The notes: a model not told the origin generated them from the sequence alone. Shown: positions 33,700-43,423, counted from the first letter of the stretch. The stretch: DNA of 63,534 nucleotides from Flavobacteriales bacterium (GCA_013373595.1 JABXHO010000084.1:1-63534), one strand, 5' to 3'. Made by a program: numbers and translations.

Positions 33700-35067
33700 A
33701 TGACTTCAAGTGACCCCCTGAGTATTACGCCCCTAATTACCGAACCCATTTCGGATGCAGGGGCACAAATTGCCGGATTCAATACTACACAACTCGTTAT
33801 CGCAAGTGTGGTTCTATTACTTTTATTACTTATTTCTGCTCTCGTTTCGGGATCTGAAGCAGCGTTCTTTTCGCTCAGTCCAACGGATAAAGAAGAAGTA
33901 AAAAATGACTCTGAGAAAAAAGCATCTTTCGTCAATCGAATGCTAAATCGTCCGAAGGAATTACTCGCAACAATTCTTATCGTCAACAACTTTATCAATG
34001 TTGGGATTGTTATTCTGTCGAGCTCGATTTTTGCCGCACTCACGGCAGATTCAGAAATCAATGAACTCCTCCACTTCTTAATCGAAGTAGTTGCCATTAC
34101 CTTAATATTATTGCTCCTTGGCGAGGTAATTCCTAAGATCTACGCCACAAAAAATGCCCTCGGATTTTCCAAAATGATGGGACGCGCGTTGTACCTTCTG
34201 AATCGTACCCCACCTATTTCTTGGATTCGCTATCTACTTGTTCGTGGATCATCTTTTATTCAAAAAACAGCTGGAAGCGGAAAGGTAAGCATCTCATCAA
34301 GTGAGCTGGAACAGGCGCTCGCCCTCACAAAAGACGATGACGTTTCAGATGAAAAACAACGAATTCTCGAAGGAATTGTCAAGTTTGGAGGAACCGATGT
34401 ACGACAGATTATGCGTTCTCGAATGGATGTTTACGCTATTGAAATGAATAGTAGTTATGACGAAGTCATGGAAATGATTCTCGACTGCGGTCACTCGCGC
34501 ATCCCTGTTTACGAAGAAACCTTCGATCAAATCCAGGGCGTGCTCTTCATTAAAGATTTACTTCCCTTCTTGGGAGAAAAGAAAGAAGACTGGAACACCT
34601 TGATTCGCAAGCCCTTCTTCGTTCCTGAAAACAAGAAAATTGACGACCTCCTGAAAGAATTTCAAGAAAAACGCTTTCACATCGCTATGGTCGTGGATGA
34701 ATATGGTGGAACGAGTGGAATTGTCACCTTGGAAGACATCCTAGAAGAAATTGTAGGAGATATCACCGATGAATTCGACGACGACGAGGTTATTTACACT
34801 AAAATTGATGAGAACACGTATTTATTTGAAGGAAGAACGTCTTTAGTTGACTTCTTCAAAGTGTTGAACATCGATGAAAAAGATTCAGAAGCCTACACGA
34901 GTATTGCCGATTCTTTAGGTGGATTTATCACCGAAAATGCGGGAAGAATACTGATGAATAACGAATTCATTGTAGCGGGCGACTTAAAACTAATCGTTGA
35001 GTCGAGTGACAAGAAACGTGTAAAAATGGTGAAGGTTATCAAACAAGAAACGCAATTGGAAAAATGA
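33700..35067 (+). CDS. gldE: GldE, CorC/HlyC-like CBS membrane protein of the gliding locus
   Basis: A 455-residue protein with a DUF21 membrane domain (helices ~27-50, ~90-120 and ~128-150; motif ALVSGSEAAFFSLSPTD), a CBS pair (~225-340; RIPVYEETFDQIQGVLFIKDL, RFHIAMVVDEYGGTSGIVTLEDILEEIVGDITDE) and a CorC/HlyC transporter-associated domain at the C-terminus. This architecture followed directly by gldD is the gldE-gldD pair known from Flavobacterium gliding. GldE is a helper of gliding motility; its exact job is not settled. Its stop overlaps gldD by ATGA. It starts nine bases after the ssb stop. Confidence 0.9.
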   Translation: MTSSDPLSITPLITEPISDAGAQIAGFNTTQLVIASVVLLLLLLISALVSGSEAAFFSLSPTDKEEVKNDSEKKASFVNRMLNRPKELLATILIVNNFINVGIVILSSSIFAALTADSEINELLHFLIEVVAITLILLLLGEVIPKIYATKNALGFSKMMGRALYLLNRTPPISWIRYLLVRGSSFIQKTAGSGKVSISSSELEQALALTKDDDVSDEKQRILEGIVKFGGTDVRQIMRSRMDVYAIEMNSSYDEVMEMILDCGHSRIPVYEETFDQIQGVLFIKDLLPFLGEKKEDWNTLIRKPFFVPENKKIDDLLKEFQEKRFHIAMVVDEYGGTSGIVTLEDILEEIVGDITDEFDDDEVIYTKIDENTYLFEGRTSLVDFFKVLNIDEKDSEAYTSIADSLGGFITENAGRILMNNEFIVAGDLKLIVESSDKKRVKMVKVIKQETQLEK

Positions 35068-35630
35068 GATTACTTCTTTTATTTACAGTCATTATCACCG
35101 TTGCATCCTGCGCAGAACCAACGTATACGCCGAAACCGCCAACCTATTTACGTTTAGAACTACCTGAACCCAACTACGTGGAGTACGCAGATAGCTGCCC
35201 GTATACCTTTGAGATCTCGAATCTGTATACAGTTGAAAATGCCCCCGACCAAACGGATGGTACCTGTCACAAACGTATCAACCTTGGACCACTAAATGGA
35301 ATGGCATACATCCGTTATTGGGACATGACTCAACCACTATCTTACTACGTAAACAGTGCAAACGATGAAATTGATCGGCATAAGCTAAAAGCAAACAACA
35401 TTGTAGATGAACGCATTATCCGTCCGGAAGATCGCGTTTTCGGTAGCTTTTTTGAACTTCAGGGAGATGTTGCAACTCCATTTCAATTCTACCTTACAGA
35501 CAGCACTTCTCGCTTTCTCTATTGTGAAGTATTGTTTAATTCAACGCCCAATTACGATTCGCTTCGTCCCTCACTTAATTACGTCAAACGTGATTTAGAA
35601 AAATTCATGACCACATTAAAATGGGAATAA
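35064..35630 (+). CDS. gldD: Gliding motility lipoprotein GldD
   Basis: A 188-residue lipoprotein with lipobox VASC (Cys16). The mature protein matches the GldD family: PKPPTYLRLELPEPNYVEY, CPYTFEISN, HKRINLGPLNGMAYIRYWDMTQPL, VFGSFFELQGDVATPFQFYLTDS and LRPSLNYVKRDLEKFMTTLKWE. Required for gliding and T9SS-dependent secretion in Flavobacterium johnsoniae. Location: periplasmic face of a membrane, lipid-anchored. It overlaps gldE and folK by a few bases, so all are translated from one mRNA. Confidence 0.92.
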   Translation: MRLLLLFTVIITVASCAEPTYTPKPPTYLRLELPEPNYVEYADSCPYTFEISNLYTVENAPDQTDGTCHKRINLGPLNGMAYIRYWDMTQPLSYYVNSANDEIDRHKLKANNIVDERIIRPEDRVFGSFFELQGDVATPFQFYLTDSTSRFLYCEVLFNSTPNYDSLRPSLNYVKRDLEKFMTTLKWE

Positions 35631-36133
35631 TTCGGCATTCACTGGCGTACCTCAGCTTAGGAAGCAACGTAGGCGACCGCGAACAACACCTCGAAAACGC
35701 TCAACGCGAGTTAGCGGAACACGTTGGGAAAATTGTTTCCGTTTCACCATTGTATGAAAATCCCCCATTTGGGTTTGAAGCAGACCAACATTTCTTGAAT
35801 CTTTGCTTGTGCATACAGACCACTTTATCCCCCTCAGAATTGCTTCAAAAATGTAACAAAATTGAGTTTTCGATAGGAAGGGTTAAAAAATCGACGAACG
35901 GTATGTATCATTCGCGCTGCATCGACATCGACATCATTCTTTTCAATAATTTAACCATTGATTCTGAAGCGCTTACAATTCCACACCCTCACTTCAGAAA
36001 AAGACGCTTCGTTCTTAAACCTCTGAATGACATCGCATTTAACAAAATAGACCCAGAAACATCCCTCACCATCGAACAACTCTTGGCAAATTGCACGGAT
36101 GAATCAGACATGAAGATTTGGACTCAATCTTGA
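35621..36133 (+). CDS. folK: 2-Amino-4-hydroxy-6-hydroxymethyldihydropteridine diphosphokinase
   Basis: A 170-residue pterin pyrophosphokinase that activates the pterin before dihydropteroate synthase. YLSLGSNVGDREQHLENA (~10), SPLYENPPFGFEADQHFLNLCL (~42), the NKIEFSIGR segment, YHSRCIDIDIILFNN (~97) and IPHPHFRKRRFVLKPL (~120) are all family motifs. Normal length. It overlaps gldD by 10 bases, so a folate gene is coupled to gliding genes. PabB, the other folate gene in the window, is 32 kb away. Confidence 0.93.
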   Translation: MGIIRHSLAYLSLGSNVGDREQHLENAQRELAEHVGKIVSVSPLYENPPFGFEADQHFLNLCLCIQTTLSPSELLQKCNKIEFSIGRVKKSTNGMYHSRCIDIDIILFNNLTIDSEALTIPHPHFRKRRFVLKPLNDIAFNKIDPETSLTIEQLLANCTDESDMKIWTQS

Positions 36134-36162
36134 TTTTCCCTGTTTATCTTGCTGAGCGCTTT

Positions 36163-36190
36163 TTGTTAACGAAAAAAATATGTAATATTG
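36163..36190 (+). promoter_or_regulatory. Promoter of the OmpA/TPR lipoprotein gene
   Basis: TTG at 36163-36165, 17 bp, then TAATATTG at 36183-36190 (one mismatch to TAnnTTTG). The ATG lies 37 bases downstream. Confidence 0.5.
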
Positions 36191-36226
36191 CAGGTGAAAT
36201 TTGATTAGAATTTATTTAGAACAAAC

Positions 36227-37927
36227 ATGAAAAAACAAAGCATCAGAGTTTTGGCATTGGCTGCAGTTGCAGGTACTACTGTATCTAGCTGTACATTGTT
36301 GAAGGATTTAGAGTACGAGGTTACTCCTTGCCCACTGGAAATGCACGGTGACTCAGTACAAGTAACAGTTGATATCACTTTCCCAGAGAAAAGTCTCAAC
36401 AAGAAAGCATCTGCAGAAATTACTCCAATGTTAGGAGAAACGGCATTGAAGCCTGTAACCTTCCAAGGAGAAAAAGCAACTGGAAACGGAAACGTGATTC
36501 AGTACAAGCCAGGAGGTAAATACACATACACTGATGTTGTTGCATACAAACCAGCATTCGAAAACACAGAGTTGATGATTACTGGAACAGTTTCGAAAAA
36601 AGGGACTGTAAAAGATGAAATCGATCCAATCGAAATCTGTAAAGGAACAATTGTAACACCATTGTTGGTTAATAAATCTGGTCAAGTTCGTTTGGCTGAC
36701 GATAAGTTCGAGCGTGTAACGCCTGAAACTGAGTTTGCTCAAATCAATTACTTGAAAGGAAAATCAAATGTTCGTACTTCTGAATTGAGAGAAGACGACA
36801 TCAAGGAAACTGAAGCATGGTTGGCTAGCGCTGAAACAAATCCTAAAATCGACATCAAATCGATCAAAGTTACAGGATACGCTTCACCTGAAGGAGAAGA
36901 AGACAAAAACGGAACGCTTTCATCTGATCGTGCCACTACAGGTAAAGAGACAATGATGAAACTTGCTGATAAAGCGAAAAACACAAAAGCATCTGACGAA
37001 GGTATCTACTCAACTGTTGGTAGTGGAGAGGATTACCCAGGATTCAAAAAAGCGCTTAAAGCAGATACTCAAATGAACGAAGATGACAAGAATCTTGTTA
37101 TCCGTGTGATCGAAATGAACGCTAGCTCTGCACAACGTGAGGAGGAATTGCGTAACATGCGTGCAACATTCACGTACTTGGACAAAAACATCTTCCCATT
37201 GCTTCGTCGTTCTGAAATCGTAACAAACTACGATTTGACTGGATTCTCTGATGAAGAGTTGAAAAACTACTCTGTATCTAACCCAGATACATTGAACTTG
37301 GAAGAATTGTTGTTCACAGCAACTCTTTACGAAGATTTGAACGAAAAATTGAGAATTTACAAAATTGCTGAAGGTCGTTACGCTGAAGATTACCGTCCAT
37401 CTAACAACGTTGGAGCTGTATTGTACATGCAAAACAAAGTTTCTGAAGCAAAAGCGAAATTCGAAAAAGCTAACGGAATCAAAGACAACGAAATTTCTAA
37501 GAACAACTTAGGAGCTGTTGCTATCGTTGAAGGAGACAGAGAAAAAGCATGGTCTTTATTGAACCAAGCAGGATCTTCTTCTGAAACTTCTTACAACAAA
37601 GGAGTATTGAACATCCAAGATGGAGATTACGATGATGCAGTTTCAAACCTTGGTTCTGAAGCTACATTCAACAAAGCATTGGCTCAATTGTTGAACGGTA
37701 ACCCAAGTGCTGCAGTTAGTACAATCGACAACTCTGTTGACGCTGAAACTGCTCAAGGTTACTACTTGAAAGCTATTGCCGCTGCTCGTCAAGATCAATT
37801 GAACGAGTTGGTTAACAACCTTAAGAGTGCAATTGCGAAAGACGGAAGCTACAAAGCAAAAGCAATGAAAGATCGTGAGTTCTTGAAATATGCTGAAAAC
37901 GCAGCTTTCACAGCAATCGTGAAGTAA
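36227..37927 (+). CDS. Lipoprotein with OmpA-like and TPR-like regions
   Basis: A 566-residue lipoprotein (lipobox VSSC, Cys22). Residues ~30-160 are beta-rich. Around 165-290 lies a segment like the OmpA peptidoglycan-binding fold (NYLKGKSNVR..., IKVTGYASPEGEEDKNGTLSSDRA). The rest is helical and repeats in TPR style (YAEDYRPSNNVGAVLYMQNKVSEAKAKFEKANGIKDNEISKNNLGAVAIVEGDREKAWSLLNQAG). It reads with a very narrow codon choice (many AAC, GAA, GGA, TTG), unlike most neighbours, which suggests high expression. It has its own promoter and a strong terminator. Likely an abundant envelope protein linking the outer membrane and cell wall; that role is inferred. Confidence 0.78.
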   Translation: MKKQSIRVLALAAVAGTTVSSCTLLKDLEYEVTPCPLEMHGDSVQVTVDITFPEKSLNKKASAEITPMLGETALKPVTFQGEKATGNGNVIQYKPGGKYTYTDVVAYKPAFENTELMITGTVSKKGTVKDEIDPIEICKGTIVTPLLVNKSGQVRLADDKFERVTPETEFAQINYLKGKSNVRTSELREDDIKETEAWLASAETNPKIDIKSIKVTGYASPEGEEDKNGTLSSDRATTGKETMMKLADKAKNTKASDEGIYSTVGSGEDYPGFKKALKADTQMNEDDKNLVIRVIEMNASSAQREEELRNMRATFTYLDKNIFPLLRRSEIVTNYDLTGFSDEELKNYSVSNPDTLNLEELLFTATLYEDLNEKLRIYKIAEGRYAEDYRPSNNVGAVLYMQNKVSEAKAKFEKANGIKDNEISKNNLGAVAIVEGDREKAWSLLNQAGSSSETSYNKGVLNIQDGDYDDAVSNLGSEATFNKALAQLLNGNPSAAVSTIDNSVDAETAQGYYLKAIAAARQDQLNELVNNLKSAIAKDGSYKAKAMKDREFLKYAENAAFTAIVK

Positions 37928-38263
37928 AAGATTAAATAAAATCTTATCAAATAAAAAGCCCTAACTCTCTTGAGTTGGGGCTTTTTATTTTACGGAAATG
38001 TTAAGCCAATACTATGCTTTGCTCATTTAGAATAAATTATTGTTTATAACTGTTCATATCCTTGTCAAGGAAGTTCAAGAAACCATACTCATACTAAAAC
38101 GTTTAATTCAGCAACTTGAGAGATGTCTCCCGGAAAACACTCCCTTTATTTCTTAATAATCTCCGAAAACCTGTGTAAAACTCGACTTTGAAGATTACAA
38201 ATGATCCCGTAACTTGCACATACGAAACCATCAAACTTTTGTTTGAAGCTAATATTACTCTAC
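37928..38263. other. Intergenic gap
   Basis: 336 bp between the OmpA/TPR lipoprotein and the lamin-tail-like protein. The first 60 bases hold the terminator; in the rest I see no gene, perfect -7 element or strong hairpin. Confidence 0.6.
37953..37990 (+). terminator. Rho-independent terminator of the OmpA/TPR lipoprotein gene
   Basis: AAAAAGCCC-TAACTC / GAGTTG-GGGCTTTTT stem with a TCTT loop, followed by TTTTTATTT. Symmetrical, so it can act on both strands. Confidence 0.88.
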
Positions 38264-40339
38264 ATGTTGCGTGCTATCCCAATGCTAGCAATCCTACTGC
38301 TCCCAATTCTAAGTTTCTCCCAAGCTCCTTGGATAAATGAAATTCATTACAATAATTCTAGCGGTGATGTCAATGAAGGAATTGAAGTTGCCGGTCCGGC
38401 GGGAACAAACCTCGCTTGTTACGAACTGATCCCTTACAATGGAAATGGTGGCGTAAGCTACAGCAATACCGTTCTTTCTGGTACAATCCCAGATGAAGGT
38501 TGTGGTTATGGAGCCATCTGGTTTCCAATAGCAGGACTTCAAAACGGAGCTCCTGACGGAATCGCGCTGTATGACAACTGTACAAACACTCTTATTTCCT
38601 TATTGAGTTATCAAGGTACTTTTGTTGCTGTAAGTGCTCCAGCAACAGGTGCCAATTCCACTGACATTGGTGTAGCTGAAACAAGTTCTACGCCAATTGG
38701 TGAATCGCTACAACTTACTGGATCAGGAAACAATAGCGGTGCATTTTCATGGACAGGACCAAGCGCAGCTTCTCCTGGAACACTCAATACAGGACAAACA
38801 ATTGCACCGTGTGGTGCCGCCAACACAATTACTTCTGGTGCTGTTAGTGGCGGTCCGTTCACAGTGGACTGTACCAACTCTACTTCCGATGCAGGAACAA
38901 TTGACTTCACTTCATCAGGAACATTCAATGCAGGAAATGTGTACAGCGTAGAACTGTCAGACGCTTCGGGTTCTTTTGCCACTCCAACGGTTGTTGGAAC
39001 ACTTGCATCCACAACAAATACAGGAACGATTTCTTTTACGCTCCCTTCTACTCTGGCATCTGGAACAGGGTACTTGATGCGCATAGTTTCTGACGATCCT
39101 ATTGTTACGGGTTCAACGAGTACGACCTCTATTCAAATCATTCAAGCTGCACCTTGTGTATCACCTACTCCTACTGGAACAGGTGTTATCATTAATGAAT
39201 GGTCGAATGGACCAAGTGGCAATCAAGAGTTCTACGAATTTGTAGTTGCAGGACAATGTGGTACACTTGTCGATATTCGCGGGTACATTCTCGACGACAA
39301 CAACGGAACGTTTACCGAACCAGCAAGCTATTCGGGAACATCCTCAGGAATTGCAGATGGACACTTCAGGTTCTCAAACGCTGCACAATGGTCTTCAATT
39401 CCAGTAGGGTCACTCATCGTTGTATACAATAGTGACGACCCCAACCCTGCACTACCTGCAGATGACCCAACGGACGCCAACAATGACTCATTATACGTGG
39501 TTCCTCACGACGATGTACTTTTTGAAAGATGTACTACACTTCCTGCTCCCACTGCTCCCGACTCGGTTTATTCGCCATGCACCTACGCCACAGCACCTTT
39601 GAATGGATGGGGACCTTTAAGCTTGAGAAACAGCGGTGATGCTATCCAAGTACGAAATCCTGATGGAAGCTATTACCACGGTGTTTCTTACGGAGGATCT
39701 GAAATGAGTGGAGGTCCAAACAATCTCAAACTCTTCACTGGAAGCGGTAGTGGTATGATGGGCTGGTTCAGCGACGGTGACTTCTTTGATGCCGCACAAT
39801 GGAATTCGGGTCCAGTTTCTGCAGGAACAGAAACACCAGGACTTCCAAATAATGCTGCGAACGCGGCTTGGCTTGTACTTATGCGTGATCCAAGCGCTGC
39901 CTCGTGCCCAATTGTTGTCTTACCCGTTGAACTAATCAATTTTGGAGGAAAGCGAATCGATAATGACAACCTCTTGTATTGGCAAACTCAAACAGAAATA
40001 AACTCTTCATTTTTTACGCTTGAACGAAGCACTGACCTTAAAGAATGGGATGTTATCTCGATTGAACCGGCAGCAGGAAATAGTCAAGATGTATTAGGAT
40101 ACTCTTTCATGGATCGTGGATACGAAGACGGTATGATGAACTATTACCGTTTGAGTCAAACCGATTTTGATGGAACGACCAAAACCTTCAATAAGATTGT
40201 CTCAATTGACGATACCGAATTGGATGTTACACTCGTGAAAATTGTCAACTTACTCGGACAGGAAATTTCTCATGATACACCTGGAGTACAAATTCATGTG
40301 TATAGCAACGGTACTTCAGAAAAGGTATTTAAGTTGTAA
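38264..40339 (+). CDS. Secreted protein with lamin-tail-like domains and a C-terminal sorting-domain-like region
   Basis: The start at 38264 (MLRAIPMLAILLLPILSFSQ) gives a clean signal peptide; an upstream TTG in frame is rejected. The product is 691 residues. The first module (WINEIHYNNSSGDVNEGIEVAGPAG) and a second (GVIINEWSNGPSGNQEFYEFVVAGQCGTLVDIRGYILDDNNG) look like lamin-tail (LTD)-type domains, which bind extracellular nucleic acids or sugars in some bacterial proteins. Between them is a beta module rich in threonine/serine/glycine. The end (LPVELINFGGKRI...NLLYWQTQTEINSSFFTLERS, then a short VKIVNLLGQEI segment) is the usual lead-in to, and start of, a T9SS sorting domain. Possibly a nuclease partner or adhesin; not shown. 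Confidence 0.78.
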   Translation: MLRAIPMLAILLLPILSFSQAPWINEIHYNNSSGDVNEGIEVAGPAGTNLACYELIPYNGNGGVSYSNTVLSGTIPDEGCGYGAIWFPIAGLQNGAPDGIALYDNCTNTLISLLSYQGTFVAVSAPATGANSTDIGVAETSSTPIGESLQLTGSGNNSGAFSWTGPSAASPGTLNTGQTIAPCGAANTITSGAVSGGPFTVDCTNSTSDAGTIDFTSSGTFNAGNVYSVELSDASGSFATPTVVGTLASTTNTGTISFTLPSTLASGTGYLMRIVSDDPIVTGSTSTTSIQIIQAAPCVSPTPTGTGVIINEWSNGPSGNQEFYEFVVAGQCGTLVDIRGYILDDNNGTFTEPASYSGTSSGIADGHFRFSNAAQWSSIPVGSLIVVYNSDDPNPALPADDPTDANNDSLYVVPHDDVLFERCTTLPAPTAPDSVYSPCTYATAPLNGWGPLSLRNSGDAIQVRNPDGSYYHGVSYGGSEMSGGPNNLKLFTGSGSGMMGWFSDGDFFDAAQWNSGPVSAGTETPGLPNNAANAAWLVLMRDPSAASCPIVVLPVELINFGGKRIDNDNLLYWQTQTEINSSFFTLERSTDLKEWDVISIEPAAGNSQDVLGYSFMDRGYEDGMMNYYRLSQTDFDGTTKTFNKIVSIDDTELDVTLVKIVNLLGQEISHDTPGVQIHVYSNGTSEKVFKL

Positions 40340-40362
40340 ACTTAGTTGAGCTGAGTCGAACA

Positions 40363-41277
40363 CTATCCTTTTCTTTTTTTCCATAACTGCAGCAAATATT
40401 CTTGTTCAGCCTGTCCTTTCGTTGGAGTTAAACGTGTTTCAGCCTCCAACTCCAAGCAATCCATCAATGTGGAATAGCCCGAATGCGAAATAATCAACTT
40501 TGCGCTTCGAATAAGTGCATCCTTCTCTCTCCAACTTCCTTTACATTGATAGGGAAAATTCTGAGAGGTCGCATGCACAACATGAAGTCCTGAAGGAGTT
40601 GACGGATCATTCAGCACCTGTTCGATCAATTGAACGGCATACGATTCTGGTCCACTTGCCACAAGCACAGCTTCAACTGATTTCACTTCCTTTTTCGGAT
40701 AGAGCGCAAATCGAGAATAATGTCCGATGTATGTTCCATTCTCAGGACAGTCAGCGCTAAGTTTCCCTGCCAAAGACGAACGATCATCATCCATCAACCA
40801 CACATGCGAAAAACGCCTTATCAACTTTCGATGCAAAGCATTCACTCCTCCTTCGTACCATTTAACAGGCAAGTTCAATTGATGCGTAAGGAAAATAGAT
40901 GGAACCTCTTCCGAACAAAAACCGTAGCGATGATCAGAAATAACTATATCAATCGCATGTGTTTTAACGATTGACGCGACCTCTTCCCGTTCCTCATTCA
41001 GCCGCTTTCGCAACGCGTTTGAACGCTTCAACAAATCCCATCCGAAGTGACCTTTCCCTCCAAACTGAAAAGGGTAACCAGCATGGGAAACAAACGTAAC
41101 ATCACTAAAATACTCCTCAAAAACACGCTTCTGACGATCGTCGCATGCGATCCATACATCGTTGTTTTGAATCACCAATTGGTGGATCAAACCAATGCAC
41201 CGCGAAACATGTCCCATTCCCCAATTCAATGGAGAAATTAGAACCCGTTTATCTTGTACATCTTCTGGCCGAATCAT
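40363..41277 (-). CDS. MurG/GT28-like glycosyltransferase
   Basis: A 304-residue soluble GT-B-type protein. The N-terminal domain starts KRVLISPLNWGMGHVSRCIGLIHQL, with the glycine-rich loop seen in MurG/UGT-like enzymes. The C-terminal domain has LIRSAKLIISHSGYSTLMDCLELE, the acceptor/donor-site SHSGYST motif of GT28. The usual sugar-nucleotide motif near the end is shorter (RLTPTKGQAEQEYLLQLWKKR). It is shorter than MurG (~360). It may build an envelope lipid or glycan; donor and acceptor unknown. It stands alone on the minus strand with a possible -7 element TATCTTTA (minus strand of 41283-41290). Confidence 0.75.
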   Translation of the reverse strand: MIRPEDVQDKRVLISPLNWGMGHVSRCIGLIHQLVIQNNDVWIACDDRQKRVFEEYFSDVTFVSHAGYPFQFGGKGHFGWDLLKRSNALRKRLNEEREEVASIVKTHAIDIVISDHRYGFCSEEVPSIFLTHQLNLPVKWYEGGVNALHRKLIRRFSHVWLMDDDRSSLAGKLSADCPENGTYIGHYSRFALYPKKEVKSVEAVLVASGPESYAVQLIEQVLNDPSTPSGLHVVHATSQNFPYQCKGSWREKDALIRSAKLIISHSGYSTLMDCLELEAETRLTPTKGQAEQEYLLQLWKKRKG

Positions 41278-41367
41278 TCAGCTAAAGATATCAATTTCCA
41301 TAAGGAAATGCGTCCAACACAACCTTCATCTTGTTAACTTTGAAATGCTCCGCACGTCAAAAAGTCA

Positions 41368-41397
41368 TTGTTAATCCCAACTTTGATAGTATCTTTA
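41368..41397 (+). promoter_or_regulatory. clpP promoter
   Basis: TTG at 41368-41370, exactly 19 bp, then TATCTTTA at 41390-41397 (one mismatch to TAnnTTTG). It lies 28 bases upstream of the clpP ATG. A second perfect -7 element, TAACTTTG, occurs at 41335-41342. Confidence 0.65.
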
Positions 41398-41424
41398 TCG
41401 TCTAATAAACAGAAACACAAAACT

Positions 41425-42099
41425 ATGTTCGATAATAACGAATTCAAAAAATACGCAACAAAGCACATGGGCATCAACAGCATGCACATGGAAAACTATA
41501 TTCAATCCTCTCTTACACCTTATATTATTGAGGAACGACAATTGAATATGTCGCAAATGGACGTTTTTTCCCGTTTGATGATGGACAGAATTATTTTTCT
41601 TGGAACAGGAATCAACGATCAAGTTGCCAATATCATTAATGCACAGTTGTTGTTCTTGGAATCAGTAGATCCGAAGAAAGACATTCAGATTTACTTGAAC
41701 TCTCCAGGAGGATCAGTTTATGCAGGTCTTGGAATTTACGACACGATGCAATACATCAATCCAGATGTAGCGACAATTTGTACAGGAATGGCTGCATCAA
41801 TGGGAGCTGTTTTGTTATGTGCAGGAGCTGACGGAAAACGTTCTGCGTTGAGACACTCGCGTGTTATGATTCACCAACCGTTAGGAGGTGCACAAGGGCA
41901 AGCTTCTGACATTGAAATTACAGCGCGTGAAATTCAGAAATTGAAGAAAGAATTGTACGACATCATTGCGACGCACTCTAAACAAGATTACGATAAAGTT
42001 TGGAACGATTCTGACCGTGATTACTGGATGACTGCATCAGAAGCGAAAGAATATGGAATGGTAGACGAAGTATTGCTTCGCAACCCACACCAAAAGTAA
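41425..42099 (+). CDS. clpP: ATP-dependent Clp protease proteolytic subunit
   Basis: A 224-residue serine peptidase that degrades substrates fed by ClpX. Catalytic triad: S125 (GMAASMGAVLLCAGA), H150 (RVMIHQPLGG) and D199 (DRDYWMTASEAKEYGMVDE). The ATG at 41425 (MFDNNEFKKYATKHMGIN) is chosen rather than a TTG at 41368, because that TTG is the -33 element and the extra 19 residues do not resemble the family. The N-terminal ~30 residues are longer than in E. coli, as in Bacteroidota ClpP. Followed by clpX after 71 bases with a hairpin in between. Confidence 0.95.
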   Translation: MFDNNEFKKYATKHMGINSMHMENYIQSSLTPYIIEERQLNMSQMDVFSRLMMDRIIFLGTGINDQVANIINAQLLFLESVDPKKDIQIYLNSPGGSVYAGLGIYDTMQYINPDVATICTGMAASMGAVLLCAGADGKRSALRHSRVMIHQPLGGAQGQASDIEITAREIQKLKKELYDIIATHSKQDYDKVWNDSDRDYWMTASEAKEYGMVDEVLLRNPHQK

Positions 42100-42118
42100 C
42101 TAAAGAATTATAGAGTTT

Positions 42119-42150
42119 CCTTGCCAAACCGTTTTAACGGCTTGGTGAGG
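42119..42150 (+). promoter_or_regulatory. Stem-loop between clpP and clpX
   Basis: CCTTGCCAA-A-CCG and CGG-C-TTGGTGAGG pair around TTTTAA. No long T-tract follows, so it may pause or attenuate transcription or stabilise mRNA ends rather than terminate fully. It lies about 20 bases before the clpX start. Confidence 0.45.
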
Positions 42151-42170
42151 ACTTTATGTCAAAAAATATT

Positions 42171-43400
42171 ATGGCGAAGAAAGATACAAACTGTTCATTT
42201 TGTGGTCGTTCGAGAGACGAAGTAGGAATGCTTATTGCAGGTGTCTCAGGACATATCTGTGAGAGCTGTGTGACGCAGGCCCATACTATTGTGAAGGAAG
42301 AAAACGTTGTTTCGGAAAGCACAAACGAACAAATCGTCAATGTAATGAAGCCCCTTGAGATCAAGGAAAAGTTAGACGATTATGTGATTGGTCAGGATGA
42401 TGCGAAAAAAGTATTGTCTGTAGCCGTTTACAATCATTACAAGCGTTTGAACCAGCCTGCTCCAAAGGAGGATGAAATAGAAATTGAGAAGTCGAACGTG
42501 GTCTTGGTTGGACGAACAGGGACAGGAAAAACCTTGTTAGCAAAAACCATTGCAAAAATGTTGAACGTTCCTTTCTGTATTGCAGATGCGACGGTTTTAA
42601 CAGAAGCAGGTTACGTGGGTGAAGATGTCGAAAGCATTCTTTCTCGATTGCTTCAAGCGGCAGATTACGACGTAAACTCAGCCCAACGAGGGATTGTTTT
42701 TGTTGACGAGATTGATAAAATCGCTCGTAAAAGTGACAACCCTTCAATTACACGTGATGTTTCCGGAGAAGGTGTTCAGCAAGCGCTTTTGAAATTATTG
42801 GAAGGTGCAACAGTAAACGTTCCACCACAAGGAGGACGTAAGCACCCAGAGCAAAAAATGATTCAAATTGATACCAAAAACATCCTATTCATTTGTGGAG
42901 GAGCGTTTGATGGCATCGAAAAGATCATTGCAAATCGTGTGAACCGTCAAACGATTGGTTTTGCGTCAGTAGATGAAGCAGCACAAGTCGATAAAGAGTC
43001 GTTATTGAAATACGTGAACCCAACAGACATTAAATCCTTTGGATTGATTCCAGAGTTGATTGGACGTTTCCCTGTGTTGACGTACTTGGAGCCTTTGAGC
43101 GCCGAAAGTTTGAAACTGATTCTGACGGAACCAAAAAATGCGTTAATCAAGCAATACATTCGTTTATTTGAATTGGATGAAATTGATTTGAAATTTGACA
43201 GCGACGTTCTCGATTTTATCGTGGAGAAAGCCATTGAATTCAAGTTGGGAGCACGTGGACTTCGTTCCATTTGTGAAGCCATTCTAAACGACGCAATGTT
43301 TGATCTTCCATCGAAGAATGAGAAAGAATTCCGTGTAACAGCGGATTACGCAAAAGCACAATTCTCAAAATCGAAAATGGCGAAATTGAGAGTAGCATAA
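42171..43400 (+). CDS. clpX: ATP-dependent Clp protease ATP-binding subunit ClpX
   Basis: A 409-residue AAA+ unfoldase. The N-terminal zinc-binding domain has CSFCGRS and CESCV (four cysteines). The core has Walker [12 protein letters not shown], Walker [14 protein letters not shown], the [22 protein letters not shown] segment, and the sensor/arginine region [19 protein letters not shown]. The start at 42171 ([12 protein letters not shown]) fits the family; an ATG 15 bases upstream (42156) is the alternative. It forms ClpXP with the adjacent ClpP. A strong bidirectional terminator follows. Confidence 0.95.
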   Translation: MAKKDTNCSFCGRSRDEVGMLIAGVSGHICESCVTQAHTIVKEENVVSESTNEQIVNVMKPLEIKEKLDDYVIGQDDAKKVLSVAVYNHYKRLNQPAPKEDEIEIEKSNVVLVGRTGTGKTLLAKTIAKMLNVPFCIADATVLTEAGYVGEDVESILSRLLQAADYDVNSAQRGIVFVDEIDKIARKSDNPSITRDVSGEGVQQALLKLLEGATVNVPPQGGRKHPEQKMIQIDTKNILFICGGAFDGIEKIIANRVNRQTIGFASVDEAAQVDKESLLKYVNPTDIKSFGLIPELIGRFPVLTYLEPLSAESLKLILTEPKNALIKQYIRLFELDEIDLKFDSDVLDFIVEKAIEFKLGARGLRSICEAILNDAMFDLPSKNEKEFRVTADYAKAQFSKSKMAKLRVA

Positions 43401-43423
43401 CAGCGATTTAAAGAAATACTATG

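Noticed and set aside
41368-41424. A clpP start at TTG 41368
   Set aside because: The TTG is part of the promoter (19 bp from TATCTTTA) and the extra residues do not match ClpP; the ATG at 41425 is used.
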